A DNA stretch of 64,000 nucleotides. It comes from Streptomyces sp. DH37. Its GTDB lineage: Bacteria > Actinomycetota > Actinomycetes > Streptomycetales > Streptomycetaceae. The stretch spans positions 1-64,000 of the forward strand of contig NZ_JARVKV010000006.1 of NCBI RefSeq assembly GCF_029813835.1, in the 5' to 3' direction. Within the stretch, counting starts at the first letter, position 1. Every line of letters starts with the position of its first letter. The translations under genes and the position numbers were made by a program. Shown here one piece after another: positions 17,741-27,038 of this stretch. The notes under the pieces are model-generated. The model did no database searches, was not told the origin of the DNA, and worked only from the letters and a program-made list of their open reading frames with translations.

Positions 17741-19489
17741 GTGACCGAGACCGCCGGCGCAGACGAACCGTGGTGGAAGACCGCCGTGGTGTACCAGATC
17801 TACCCCCGCAGCTTCGCCGACTCCGACGGCGACGGGATCGGCGACCTGCGCGGGATCGCCGAACGGCTCGACCACCTGGCCGGGTTGGGCGTCGACGTGC
17901 TGTGGCTCTCGCCCGTCTACCCCTCGCCCCACGACGACAACGGCTACGACATCAAGGACTACCGGGACATCGACCCCCTCTACGGCACCCTGGAGGACTT
18001 CGACCGTCTGCTGGCCGCCGTCCACGGGCGCGGCATGCGGCTGATCATGGACCTGGTGGTCAACCACACCTCCGATGAGCACCCCTGGTTCACCGCCTCC
18101 CGCGACGGCGGCGCGGACGGCCCGATGCGCGACTGGTACTGGTGGCGCCCCGCCCGGCCGGGCACGGTCCCCGGCACGCCGGGCGCCGAGCCGAACAACT
18201 GGGGTTCGTTCTTCTCCGGGCCCGCCTGGGAGTGGGACGAGGCGTCCGGCGAGTACTACCTGCACCTGTTCTCCCGCAAGCAGCCCGACCTCAACTGGGA
18301 GAACCCCCAGGTGCGGCGGGCGGTGTACGCCGTGATGCGCTGGTGGCTGGACCGGGGCGTGGACGGCTTCCGGATGGACGTCATCAACCTGATCTCCAAG
18401 GACCCGTCCCTGCCCGACGGCGAGGTGCCCGCCGGCGGCCGGTACGGCGACGGCTCCCCGTACTACGTCTGCGGTCCGCGCATCCACGCGTACCTGGCCG
18501 AGATGCACCGCGAGGTGTTCGCGGGGCACCCGGAGAGGCTGCTGACGGTCGGCGAGATGCCCGGGGTCACCGTGGAGGAGGCGCGGCTGTTCACCGATCC
18601 GGCGCGGGCGGAGGTGGACATGGTCTTCCAGTTCGAGCACGTCGGACTGGACCACGGCCCCGGCGGGAAGTTCGACCCCCGCCCGCTGCGGCTCACCGAA
18701 CTGAAGGCGTCGCTGGCCCGCTGGCAGACCGGGCTGGACGGGGTCGGCTGGAACAGCCTGTACTGGAACAACCACGACCAGCCCCGCGCCGTCTCCCGCT
18801 TCGGCGACGACGGGCCCGCCCACCGGACGCGGTCGGCCAAGGCGCTGGCCACGGTGCTGCACCTGCACCGCGGCACGCCGTACGTCTACCAGGGCGAGGA
18901 ACTGGGCATGGCCAACGCCCCGTTCGCCTCCGCCGCGGACTTCCGCGACATCGAGTCGCTGCGCCACTTCGCCGAGGAGGTCCGGCACGGCGCCGACCCC
19001 GGGGCGGTGCTGGAAGCGCTGCGGGTGATGGGCCGCGACAACGCCCGCACCCCGATGCAGTGGGACGCCACCGAGCACGCCGGGTTCACCGAGGGCACCC
19101 CCTGGCTGGCGGTCAACCCCGACCACACGGAAGTCAACGCCAAGACCCAGCTCGCCGACCCGGACTCCGTGTACCACCACTACCGCCGGCTGATCGCCCT
19201 GCGGCACACCGAACCGGCCGTGGCCTTCGGGGACTTCACCCTGCTGATGCCGGACGACGAGCAGGTCTACGCCTTCGTCCGACGCCACCCGCACGCCCCG
19301 GACGGCGTCACCGAGCTGCTCGTCCTGGCCAACCTCAGTTCCGAGGCGGCCACCGCCGCCGTCCCCGGCGGCTGGGCGGGCACGGAGGTGCTCGTCACCA
19401 GCCACCCCGCCGGCGCCCCGCTCTCCTCCCCCGTCACGCCCCTCGCGCCCTGGGAGGCCCGCGTCCACCGCCGTACGACGGGCGGGTGA
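17741..19489 (+). CDS. GH13 alpha-glucosidase / oligo-1,6-glucosidase
   Basis: A 582-residue intracellular glycoside hydrolase. The (beta/alpha)8 domain starts at once (VVYQIYPRSFADSDGDGIGD). Catalytic residues are visible: nucleophile Asp213 (DGFRMD), acid/base Glu272 (LLTVGEMPG) and the transition-state stabiliser Asp346 (NNHDQPR). The QPDLNWENP segment near the active site is typical of alpha-1,4/1,6-glucosidases and trehalose-forming relatives. A C-terminal beta domain runs from about 480. No signal peptide. GTG 17741 is the start. It is divergent from the HNH gene over 114 bp. Likely role: hydrolysis of imported malto- or isomalto-oligosaccharides. Confidence 0.92.
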   Translation: MTETAGADEPWWKTAVVYQIYPRSFADSDGDGIGDLRGIAERLDHLAGLGVDVLWLSPVYPSPHDDNGYDIKDYRDIDPLYGTLEDFDRLLAAVHGRGMRLIMDLVVNHTSDEHPWFTASRDGGADGPMRDWYWWRPARPGTVPGTPGAEPNNWGSFFSGPAWEWDEASGEYYLHLFSRKQPDLNWENPQVRRAVYAVMRWWLDRGVDGFRMDVINLISKDPSLPDGEVPAGGRYGDGSPYYVCGPRIHAYLAEMHREVFAGHPERLLTVGEMPGVTVEEARLFTDPARAEVDMVFQFEHVGLDHGPGGKFDPRPLRLTELKASLARWQTGLDGVGWNSLYWNNHDQPRAVSRFGDDGPAHRTRSAKALATVLHLHRGTPYVYQGEELGMANAPFASAADFRDIESLRHFAEEVRHGADPGAVLEALRVMGRDNARTPMQWDATEHAGFTEGTPWLAVNPDHTEVNAKTQLADPDSVYHHYRRLIALRHTEPAVAFGDFTLLMPDDEQVYAFVRRHPHAPDGVTELLVLANLSSEAATAAVPGGWAGTEVLVTSHPAGAPLSSPVTPLAPWEARVHRRTTGG

Positions 19490-19538
19490 GGGCGGGTGAG
19501 CCCTTCCCGCCCCGCTCCCGCCCCCGCTCCCGTCTCCG

Positions 19539-19934
19539 TCAGGCCCGTTCGGCGGAGGGGCCGCCCCGGGAGGACCAGGGAACGGTCGGCTGGAGCACGG
19601 CCTCGGTCAGCGCGCGGGTGCGCAGGGCGGTGACCTCCTGGTACTCGGGGTCGGCGACCATGCGGCAGAACGCCTCCCGGCTGGGGTAGCGCACGAGCAG
19701 CACCGCGTCCCAGGCCTGGCCGTCCTCGGCGACCAGGGCCGTCGTGCCGTCGCCCGCGTAGAGCACCTCGGCGCCGTAGCGCTCCAGGAAGCGCTCCTTC
19801 AGGTGCCGCGCGTACTCCCCGTAGGAGGCCCGGCCGTCCGGGGCGAACCGCAGCAGGTTGAGCATGACGACCGGGCCTCCCGGGTCCTCCGCCAGCATGC
19901 GCTTGAGGTCGGCTCCGGTGGGATCGACGGCCAT
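19539..19934 (-). CDS. DUF1330 domain-containing protein
   Basis: A 131-residue protein of the dimeric alpha/beta barrel DUF1330 family (PVVMLNLLRF...YGEYARHLKERFLERYGAEVLYAG...WDAVLLVRYPSREAF). Function of the family is unknown. ATG 19934 follows AAGGAGA. The divergent upstream region carries ACCGTCTGGTCGGT (20026-20039), a partial dyad of the type bound by TetR-family regulators, which is a weak hint only. Confidence 0.88.
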   Translation of the reverse strand: MAVDPTGADLKRMLAEDPGGPVVMLNLLRFAPDGRASYGEYARHLKERFLERYGAEVLYAGDGTTALVAEDGQAWDAVLLVRYPSREAFCRMVADPEYQEVTALRTRALTEAVLQPTVPWSSRGGPSAERA

Positions 19935-20163
19935 GGCGTCTCCTTGTCGTCACGTCGGTGTGCCGGTGTCCCGCCGTCGCCGGGGGACCGGCAGGAGCTT
20001 AGACGCGCCGACCGCCCGCTGCATACCGTCTGGTCGGTCAGTGTTCCGCGGCCGAGGTTCACCGATACGGCCGAGCCTGCCCCGGGCGCCGGCGGGTAGG
20101 CCCCTTCCCGCACCGCGGCGCACGACCGCTCGCCCCCACCCCTTCGGCTGCAGGAGAACCACC

Positions 20164-20475
20164 TTGCCCTCCCCACTGTCCTCTCCCCCGTCCCCCTCGC
20201 CCTCCTCCCCACCGTCCCCCGCGCCCTCCCCCAGACCGACCCGGCGCGGCTTCCTGGGCCTGACCGGCGTGACGGCCGCGGCCGCCGCCGGCGCGGTCGC
20301 GCTTCCCGCCCTGGGCCCGCTCGGCACCGGCACGGCGGTCGCCGGGTACCGGCTCCCGGCGGTCACCCACCCCTACCACCCGGCGGCCCTCTACCCCGAG
20401 GACTCCGACGACGACGCCCCCGGCGAACCCCTGAACGCCGGGGTGGGCTGCTGCCAGGAGCGGGTGGACGCCTGA
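20164..20475 (+). CDS. Small Tat-signal protein upstream of amidase
   Basis: A 103-residue product from TTG 20164, set 6 nt after AGGAGAA. A Ser/Pro-rich head precedes a twin-arginine motif (TRRGFLGLTG, about 23-32), an Ala-rich hydrophobic core and a short tail ending GVGCCQERVDA. Its stop TGA shares one base with the ATG of the amidase gene (TGATG), so translation is probably coupled. The tail has no recognisable enzyme domain. It could be a Tat-exported partner or a detached signal segment of the amidase. Confidence 0.68.
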   Translation: MPSPLSSPPSPSPSSPPSPAPSPRPTRRGFLGLTGVTAAAAAGAVALPALGPLGTGTAVAGYRLPAVTHPYHPAALYPEDSDDDAPGEPLNAGVGCCQERVDA

Positions 20476-21212
20476 TGGCCGTCTTCGTCCCCCGCCCGGC
20501 CTGGGGCGCCCGCGCCCCGAACAACCGGCCCACCGCCATCACACCGGGGAACGGCGGCACCACCGTCCACCACGTGGGCGGCACCCGCACCGCCCGCGCC
20601 GACCACGGCGAGTGCGCCGCCCAGGTGCGCGGCATCCAGAGGCACCACATGGACGGCAACGGCTGGGCCGACATCGCCTACACCTATCTGGTGTGCGTCC
20701 ACGGCCACGTCTTCGAGGGCCGGGGGCCGTGGGTGCGGACCGCCGCCAACGGCACCGACGCCGGCAACCAGAACTGGTACGCGGTGTGCGCGCTCACCGG
20801 CGGCTCCTCCTCGGACTACGACCCCGTCACCGACCAGCTCCTGGACGCCTTCCGCTGGTCGGTCGCCAACCTGCGCGACATCGGCGGCGCGGGCGGCGGG
20901 ATCAACCGGCACAGCGACCACCTGCCGACGTCCTGCCCGGGCAGGCTCTCCTCCTACGTGCTGGACGGCTCGATGGAGCCCGGCGCCGGCCCGCCCGCCT
21001 GGCCCGGCGTCTACTTCAGCCACCCGCCGGCCACCGAGCACCCCGGCGTGCGGCTGTGGCAGCGGCGGATGCGCGAACGCGGCTGGTCCCTCGGCACGGA
21101 CGGGCGGTACGACGCGCGTTCCAAGGAGGTGTGCGAGCGCTTCCAGGCACGGCACGGCCTGATGGTCGACGGCGTCGTCGGCCCGAAGACCTGGGAAATC
21201 GCCTTCCGCTGA
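20475..21212 (+). CDS. N-acetylmuramoyl-L-alanine amidase (PGRP/amidase_2) with peptidoglycan-binding domain
   Basis: A 245-residue cell wall hydrolase. The amidase_2/PGRP domain (about 5-165) shows the zinc ligands in TTVHHVGG and HSDHLPTSCPG and the RGPWVRTAANG loop. A PG_binding_1 domain occupies about 175-245 (GVRLWQRRMRERGWSL...FQARHGLMVDGVVGPKTW). It has no signal peptide of its own, although its substrate is outside the membrane; a Tat signal lies in the overlapping upstream ORF. A frameshift splitting one pre-protein, or co-export, are the two explanations. Confidence 0.9.
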   Translation: MAVFVPRPAWGARAPNNRPTAITPGNGGTTVHHVGGTRTARADHGECAAQVRGIQRHHMDGNGWADIAYTYLVCVHGHVFEGRGPWVRTAANGTDAGNQNWYAVCALTGGSSSDYDPVTDQLLDAFRWSVANLRDIGGAGGGINRHSDHLPTSCPGRLSSYVLDGSMEPGAGPPAWPGVYFSHPPATEHPGVRLWQRRMRERGWSLGTDGRYDARSKEVCERFQARHGLMVDGVVGPKTWEIAFR

Positions 21213-21473
21213 GCCGTCGGCCCCGGGCGCCGGACCCGCCCCGGACCACCCGTCCCGGAGCCCTCGCGCGGGCCGGGTGGCCCGTTCGGCCCCGGGCCGC
21301 GCGGAGGCATCCACGGAAGGCTCGCGGGCAGCGTGTTCAACGGGGCGCCGGCCGGGGACCCGGCACCCCGCCGGCCCGCCCCGGCCCGCCCCGGCCCGTG
21401 CGGGTCCGGCCGGCCGGACCCGCACGGGCACGCACGGGCACGGACGGACACACGGACAGCGAGGGAGACAGCG

Positions 21474-22526
21474 GTGGAGGAAGCGGTGGACGGCACGGTG
21501 GACGGCGTCACGGGGAAGGCGGTGGACATCGTCGCCTACGGGGTCGTCGCCGACGAACGGCCCCTGCTGGAGAAGGCGTTCGGCGGGCGGCACCGCCTGC
21601 GCTGCCTGGACCTGGTCCTGGACCGGGACACCGCCGCGACGGCCGCCGGGTGCGCGGTGGTGTGCAGCAGCGTCAACGACGTGCTCGACAGGGACGTCCT
21701 GGCCGCCCTGGCGAACGGCGGAACCGAGCTGATCACCCAGCGCGCCACCGGCCACAACAACATCGACCTGGCCGCCGCCCGGGAACTGGGCCTGTCGGTG
21801 GCGCGCGTGTCGCACTACTCCCCCTACTCGGTGGCCGAGTTCGCCTGGGCCCTGGCACTGGCGGTCAACCGCCGGGTGACCCGCTCGGTGGTCCGCACCC
21901 GCGACTTCGACTTCCGGCTCAACGGCCTGATGGGACGCGACTTCCACGGACGCACCGCCGGGATCCTGGGCACCGGGAAGATCGGCGCGGCCTTCGCCCG
22001 CATCGCCGCGGGCTTCGGCATGCGCCTGCTCGGCTCCGACGTCGCCGAGAACCCCGAGTGCCTGGCGCTGGGCATGGAGTACGTCGACCGCGACCGGCTG
22101 TTCACCGAGTCCGACCTGGTCAGCCTGCACCTGCCCCTGCTGCCCGACACCTACCACGTGGTCGACGGCGACGCCCTGCGGCGGATGAAGGACGACGCGA
22201 TCCTGATCAACACCAGCCGGGGCGGCCTGATGGACGCCCACGCCCTGGTGGAGACCCTGCGCGAGGGCCGGCTGGACGGGGTGGGGCTGGACGTCTACGA
22301 GGAGGAGGCCGGGGTGTTCTTCTTCGACCGGTCGCTGGACGTGATGACCGACGACACGCTCGCCCGGCTGATGACCTTCCGCAACGTCCTGGTCAGCTCC
22401 CACCAGGCGTACTTCACCCACGACGCGGTGGAGCAGATCGTCGGGGCCACCGCGCTCAACGTCGAGGACCACCTGGCCGGGCGCACCGGCGACAACGTCC
22501 TCGTGCCGCCGCCCGCCCCGCGCTGA
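21474..22526 (+). CDS. D-lactate dehydrogenase / 2-hydroxyacid dehydrogenase
   Basis: A 350-residue NAD-dependent D-2-hydroxyacid dehydrogenase of the fermentative LdhA group. The Rossmann motif is GILGTGKIGAAFARI; catalytic Arg lies in INTSRGG, Glu in LDVYEEEAG and His in SSHQAYFTHDA, and the VFFFDRS segment is typical of LdhA. GTG 21474 follows AGGGAG; the frame is open further left without a good ribosome site. It would reduce pyruvate to D-lactate and regenerate NAD when respiration is limited, which fits the hypoxia-type genes to its right. It is convergent with the ATPase gene. Confidence 0.88.
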   Translation: MEEAVDGTVDGVTGKAVDIVAYGVVADERPLLEKAFGGRHRLRCLDLVLDRDTAATAAGCAVVCSSVNDVLDRDVLAALANGGTELITQRATGHNNIDLAAARELGLSVARVSHYSPYSVAEFAWALALAVNRRVTRSVVRTRDFDFRLNGLMGRDFHGRTAGILGTGKIGAAFARIAAGFGMRLLGSDVAENPECLALGMEYVDRDRLFTESDLVSLHLPLLPDTYHVVDGDALRRMKDDAILINTSRGGLMDAHALVETLREGRLDGVGLDVYEEEAGVFFFDRSLDVMTDDTLARLMTFRNVLVSSHQAYFTHDAVEQIVGATALNVEDHLAGRTGDNVLVPPPAPR

Positions 22527-22605
22527 CCGGGCGGCGCCGGCCGGGGGCGGGCGAGGACGGCGGCGCGGCCGTTCCCGCCCGGCCCGGCCGTGGCGCCCCG
22601 GCACC

Positions 22606-25269
22606 TCAGCCCGCCGGACCGCGCCGGGCGCCCGCCGGACCGCCGGACGGCGCGGGACCGCGCGTGGAACGGCTCTCGAACCGGGCCCCGGCGAACCCCG
22701 CCGCCCCGGCGGCCAGGACGGCCGCCGGGGCGGGCCCGCCCAGCGGTTCGGTGAGCAGCACCGTCCGCAGGAACGGCACCGCCACGGTGGCCGCGCCCAG
22801 CACCGCCGCGACCAGCACCGACGCCGGCAGGAGCGGGTTCTCCCGCGTCAGCAACCGCTCCCGCAGCCCCAGCACGACGCCGAGCTGGGCCGCCAGCAGG
22901 GACAGGAAGAGCGTGGTCTGCCACGGCTGCCCCGCACCGCGTGCCCACAGCGCCGCCGCCAGGCTCGCGGCCGTCATCAGCCCGGCCAGCCGCAGGATCC
23001 GCGGCCACAGGCCGTCGCCGAGCACGGACCGGCCGGGGGACCGCGGCGGCCGGTGCATGGCGCCCGGGGAGACGGGTTCGGCCACCATGGCCGCGCCCGT
23101 CAGACCGTGGGCGAGCAGGCCGATCCACAGGATCTGGCCCGCCCTCAGCGGCACCACCAGGCCGAACAGGGGGCCGGTCAGCATCACCAGGATCCCCGCC
23201 GCTCCCCCGGCCAGGCCGTGGAGCAGGAAGCGGCGGATGTTGTCGTGGACCCGCCGGCCCTCCTCCACCGCCGCGACCACCGTGCGCAGCTCGTCGTCGG
23301 CGAGCACCAGGTCGGCGGCCCGCCGGGCGGCCTCGGTGCCCCGCCGCCCCATGGCCACCCCGATGTCGGCCCGCCGCAGCGCCGGGCCGTCGCCGACGCC
23401 GTCGCCGATCACGGCGGTCACCGCGCCGCGCGCCCGCCAGGCCCGGACGACGTCCACCTTCTGCCGCGGGTCGGTGCGGGCGAACACCCGTACCGCCGAG
23501 GGGTCGGCGATCTGCCCGGCGGCCAGGGCGCGGCCGGTGACCACCTCGGGGGGCTCGGTGGGCGCGGCCCCGTCGGTGCCGGTCGGCCCCGGGCCCCGGT
23601 CGAGGATGCCGAGCCGGGCGGCGACCGCGCGGGCGGTGGCCGGATGGTCCCCGGTGATCATCACGGGGGTGATGCCCGCCTCCCGGCAGGCGGCGACGGC
23701 GGCCCCGGCCGCCTCCTCGGGCGGGTCGCTCAGCGCCGCCAGGCCCAGCAGCCGCAGCCCGCCGACGGCCTCCTCCCAGCCTGCGGGCGCTTCGCCGAGC
23801 GGACCCGACGCCACGGCCAGGACGCGGTAGCCCTCCGCCGACAGCGCGGCGGCCTCCCGGTGGGCGCGTTCCAGCCGCTGGGGCGTCTCGTCCAGGACCG
23901 AGCCGTTCAGGACCGCCTCGGGGGCGCCCTTGAGGCACACCACGCACCCCCCGGAGGGCTCCCGGTGGACGGTGGTCATGCGCCTGCGGAGGCTGTCGAA
24001 GGGCACCTCGCCGATCCGGGGGTGCTCGCGCAGCACCCCGGCGCGGTCCAGGCCCGCCTCGGCGGACGCGGCCAGCAGGGCCGCCTCGGTGGGGTCGCCG
24101 AGCGCCGACCGGCCCTCCTCCTCGTGCGGGGGCCGCGGCGCGGCGTCGCTGCACAGCACGGCGGCGGTCAGCAGGGCCCGTACGGCCTCCGTCGCGGCCG
24201 GGCCGGGCGGCCCGTCCCCGGCCGGCAGCCCGGCGGCCGGCCCGGACCCGCCTCCGGTGAGACGGACCGTGCCCTCGGGGGTCCACACCCGCTCCACGGC
24301 CATCCGCCCCTCGGTGAGGGTGCCGGTCTTGCCGGTGGCCAGCACGGTGACCGAACCGAGGGTCTCCACCGCCGACAGCCGCCGCACCAGCGCGTCGCGG
24401 GCGGCCATCCGCCGGGCGCCGAGGGCCAGGGCGAGGGTGACGACGGCCGGCAGCGTCCCGGGGACGGCGGCCACCGCCAGGCCGATCGCGACGAGGGCCA
24501 TCGTCTCCAGCGTCTGGCCGCGGGCCAGGCCCAGCAGCAGGACCACCAGGCACAGGCCCACCGCGACCGCGGTCAGCACCCGGCCCAGTCCCGCCAGGCG
24601 GCGCTGGAGCGGGGTGGGTTCGCGGCGGGGGCGCTGCGGGACGGCGACGCGGCCCGGCGCGCTGTCCGCCCCGGTGGCGGTGACGGCGGCCACCGCGCGG
24701 CCGCGTACGACGACGGTGCCCGCCCGCAGGGCGGCCCCCGGGCCGGCGGCGCGGACGTCCTTGTCCACCGGCGCCGACTCGCCGGTCAGCGCGGACTCGT
24801 CGACCGACAGGGCGGAGGAGCGCAGCAGGTCCGCGTCCGCCGGGACGATGTCGCCCTCGCCGAGCAGGAGCACGTCGCCGGGCACCACCTCGGCCGAGGG
24901 CACCTCCCGCTCGGCGCCGCCGCGCACCACCCGGGCCAGGGGCGCCGACAGGGCGGCCGGCTCCGCGACCGCGTGGTCGGCGCGCCGCTCCCGGACCACC
25001 CCCACGCCCGTGCCGACCACGATCACCAGGGCGATGACCAGCGCGTCGCCGTGGTCGCCGGTCAGCACCGCCAGCACCACCGCGCCGAGCAGGACCAGGA
25101 CCAGCGGATCGCGCAGCCGCGCGGCCACGCGCGCCCACGGCGGCGTGGCCGGCGGCCGCCCCACCTCGTCGCGCCCCGGCTCCGCCAGGCGCCGGGCGGC
25201 CTCCTCCTCGGCGAGGCCGTCCGGGCGCGCGGCCCGGGGCGCGGAGGGGAGGGCGGGCGGATCCTGCAT
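22606..25269 (-). CDS. P-type ATPase with degenerate catalytic motifs (CtpF-like pseudo-pump)
   Basis: An 887-residue protein with the full cation P-type ATPase layout: cation-ATPase N-terminal domain, two transmembrane pairs, actuator domain with TGES, nucleotide-binding domain with KGAPE, ITGDH hinge and C-terminal membrane helices. Key residues are lost: the phosphorylated aspartate of DKTGT is glycine (ATGKTGTLT, Gly313), the M4 motif PEGLP is PGTLP (270-274) and GDGVND reads GDGVGD. The frame and length are intact, so it is not an ordinary pseudogene. Active transport through a phosphoenzyme looks impossible; a regulatory or binding role is inferred. Its mycobacterial relative ctpF belongs to the DosR regulon. 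Confidence 0.85.
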   Translation of the reverse strand: MQDPPALPSAPRAARPDGLAEEEAARRLAEPGRDEVGRPPATPPWARVAARLRDPLVLVLLGAVVLAVLTGDHGDALVIALVIVVGTGVGVVRERRADHAVAEPAALSAPLARVVRGGAEREVPSAEVVPGDVLLLGEGDIVPADADLLRSSALSVDESALTGESAPVDKDVRAAGPGAALRAGTVVVRGRAVAAVTATGADSAPGRVAVPQRPRREPTPLQRRLAGLGRVLTAVAVGLCLVVLLLGLARGQTLETMALVAIGLAVAAVPGTLPAVVTLALALGARRMAARDALVRRLSAVETLGSVTVLATGKTGTLTEGRMAVERVWTPEGTVRLTGGGSGPAAGLPAGDGPPGPAATEAVRALLTAAVLCSDAAPRPPHEEEGRSALGDPTEAALLAASAEAGLDRAGVLREHPRIGEVPFDSLRRRMTTVHREPSGGCVVCLKGAPEAVLNGSVLDETPQRLERAHREAAALSAEGYRVLAVASGPLGEAPAGWEEAVGGLRLLGLAALSDPPEEAAGAAVAACREAGITPVMITGDHPATARAVAARLGILDRGPGPTGTDGAAPTEPPEVVTGRALAAGQIADPSAVRVFARTDPRQKVDVVRAWRARGAVTAVIGDGVGDGPALRRADIGVAMGRRGTEAARRAADLVLADDELRTVVAAVEEGRRVHDNIRRFLLHGLAGGAAGILVMLTGPLFGLVVPLRAGQILWIGLLAHGLTGAAMVAEPVSPGAMHRPPRSPGRSVLGDGLWPRILRLAGLMTAASLAAALWARGAGQPWQTTLFLSLLAAQLGVVLGLRERLLTRENPLLPASVLVAAVLGAATVAVPFLRTVLLTEPLGGPAPAAVLAAGAAGFAGARFESRSTRGPAPSGGPAGARRGPAG

Positions 25270-25414
25270 GGTCTGCTCCGGTTCGTCACGTGTCCGCTCG
25301 GGGCCGCGGCGGGGGCTCGCGGCCCGGCGCCTGCGTCCGCAGGACCGCGCGCCGCACCGGGCCGGTCCGGCGCGGGCCCCGGCGCGGGGCGGGGTCTCAA
25401 TGCGGGGCGGGGTC

Positions 25415-25795
25415 TCAGTACAGGGAGGCGGGCCAGGCCAGCGTCACGGCCAGGATGATCCCCGCGTCCAGCGCGATGCCCAGCAGCAGCCACGGGTCGA
25501 ACCAGACCACCTTCAGCACCAGCCCGCCCGCCGCCGCCACCACCGCCGCCGGGGCCCACCAGCCGGCGTCCGCCAGCAGGGCCACGCCCGCGATGGCGTA
25601 CAGCAGGGCCGTGACCACCGCCAGCCCCGTCGCCGCGGCCCGGGAGGTCTCCTCGGTGACGTGGGCGGCCGACAGCGCCCAGGAGCGGCTCGGGGAGAAG
25701 GGGGGCGGGTTCTCGGGGTCCGGCGGCGTCACCCAGATCCTGAAGTGGACCAGCGCGTGCGCGACGAGGAGGACCACCGCCACCGCCCTGATCAC
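25415..25795 (-). CDS. Small integral membrane protein
   Basis: A 126-residue protein with about four hydrophobic helices (near 2-17, 53-75, 78-97 and 103-122) and a short soluble loop DPENPPPFSPSRSW. I do not recognise a characterised family. GTG 25795 overlaps the DUF4389 stop by 4 nt, so it is coupled to the gene before it and probably is the last member of the USP-flavodoxin-DUF4389 operon. A membrane role alongside DUF4389 is inferred from coupling. Confidence 0.75.
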   Translation of the reverse strand: MIRAVAVVLLVAHALVHFRIWVTPPDPENPPPFSPSRSWALSAAHVTEETSRAAATGLAVVTALLYAIAGVALLADAGWWAPAAVVAAAGGLVLKVVWFDPWLLLGIALDAGIILAVTLAWPASLY

Positions 25796-26478
25796 GGCGC
25801 CCGCTCCGGCCGCGGTTCCGAGCCGCCCATGTCCAGCCGGAAGGGCGGATAGACGTCCGTCATCAGGGCCGCGTAGGCCACGACCCGCAGCACCCAGCGG
25901 TTGAGTCCGACGATCAGGTCGAACAGCCCCTTCGGGTAGGTGCGGGTGAAGGCCTTGGCGATGATCGCGATGAACGCCAGGACGGTGATGAGCCCCGCCG
26001 ACCAGAACCACTGCCCCTCCGCGCCGCCGCCGCTGCCGCCTCCGCCGGCGAAGAAGGCGATCACGATGTAGTGCGGGATCGCCAGCAGCCACCACTTGAC
26101 CAGGACCAGGCCACGCGAGAGCCGCTCGGGGTAACCGATGTCCAGCCGCGCCGGGTAGTCCGGCTCCCGGTCCAGGCTGAAGGGCGGGTAGCGGTCGGTG
26201 GCGAACGCGCCGGTCGAGTAGAAGGCCACGCGCCAGCTCCAGCGCAGCACGCCGACGTTGAAGTCGAACAGCGGCCTGGGGTAGCGCGCGGTGAACAGGA
26301 TCGCGAAGAACGCGACCACGCTCACCACGAGGAACGCGCACCACAGGAGGAACAGCACGAGGTAGTGCGGGATCAGCAGGATCCACTTCACCAGCCACAA
26401 CCACCTCGACAGCGGTTCGTCCAGTTCCGCGTCCACCGCCACGGGCCGGCGGGTCTTGGATGCCGCCATGGAGACCAC
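25792..26478 (-). CDS. DUF4389 domain-containing membrane protein
   Basis: A 228-residue protein with two DUF4389 repeats, each a pair of aromatic-rich membrane helices followed by YPRPLFDFNVGVLRW or YPKGLFDLIVGLNRW and a YPPFSLD/YPPFRLD motif. GTG 26478 has AAGGAG 9 nt upstream; ATG 26469 is an alternative. Function is unknown. It lies between the flavodoxin-like gene and a small membrane gene in a tight leftward run, which suggests it works at the membrane under the same conditions as the universal stress protein. Confidence 0.85.
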   Translation of the reverse strand: MVSMAASKTRRPVAVDAELDEPLSRWLWLVKWILLIPHYLVLFLLWCAFLVVSVVAFFAILFTARYPRPLFDFNVGVLRWSWRVAFYSTGAFATDRYPPFSLDREPDYPARLDIGYPERLSRGLVLVKWWLLAIPHYIVIAFFAGGGGSGGGAEGQWFWSAGLITVLAFIAIIAKAFTRTYPKGLFDLIVGLNRWVLRVVAYAALMTDVYPPFRLDMGGSEPRPERAP

Positions 26479-26483
26479 GGTGA

Positions 26484-27038
26484 TCAGCTCCTTCGTTTCC
26501 CGGCGTTCGGAGCCGCCCGGGTCCGGCCGGGGACCGGGCGCAGGGAGCGGGCGACGGCGTCGGCGAAGGCGTCGACCGCCTCCCAGTCGCGGTAGTCGCC
26601 GTAGCGCAGGCCCATCGCCCGGAAGACCGCGCGTCCGGCGCCGGACAGGTTCTCCGGCGCGACGACCCCGGAGAACATGGCGTGGTCGCGGGGGCCGAGG
26701 TCGGCCAGGACCTCCTCGGTCACCCTCGGCTCCTCCCTGGCCGCCATGGGCCTCCACGGGCCGCGCAGGGCCGCGGGCATGCCGACGCTGAAGATCCACA
26801 CCGGCCGGCCGGCCAGCAGCTCCCGGTGGGCGTGGACGAACCCGGTGGCCGCCGGCAGCCAGGCCATCCCGTGGACGGCGCTGCCCAGCACGAAGGCGTC
26901 GTAGCCGCCCACCTCGCCGACCGCCTCCAGGGACGCGGTCTCGGCCTCGACGCCCCGCGCGGCCAGCCGGGCCCCGATCCGCTCGGCGATCTCGCGGGTG
27001 GAGCCGTGGGCGCTGGCGTACCCCACCAGAACGGTCAT
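26484..27038 (-). CDS. Flavodoxin-domain protein
   Basis: A 184-residue flavodoxin-like protein. The N-terminal phosphate-binding loop YASAHGSTREIAERIG and the DAFVLGSAVHG strand match flavodoxin-domain proteins related to protoporphyrinogen oxidase HemG. It would bind FMN and carry electrons or act as a dehydrogenase. The start overlaps the universal stress protein stop (ATGA). A second, related gene lies at 35667, so the block has two. Confidence 0.88.
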   Translation of the reverse strand: MTVLVGYASAHGSTREIAERIGARLAARGVEAETASLEAVGEVGGYDAFVLGSAVHGMAWLPAATGFVHAHRELLAGRPVWIFSVGMPAALRGPWRPMAAREEPRVTEEVLADLGPRDHAMFSGVVAPENLSGAGRAVFRAMGLRYGDYRDWEAVDAFADAVARSLRPVPGRTRAAPNAGKRRS

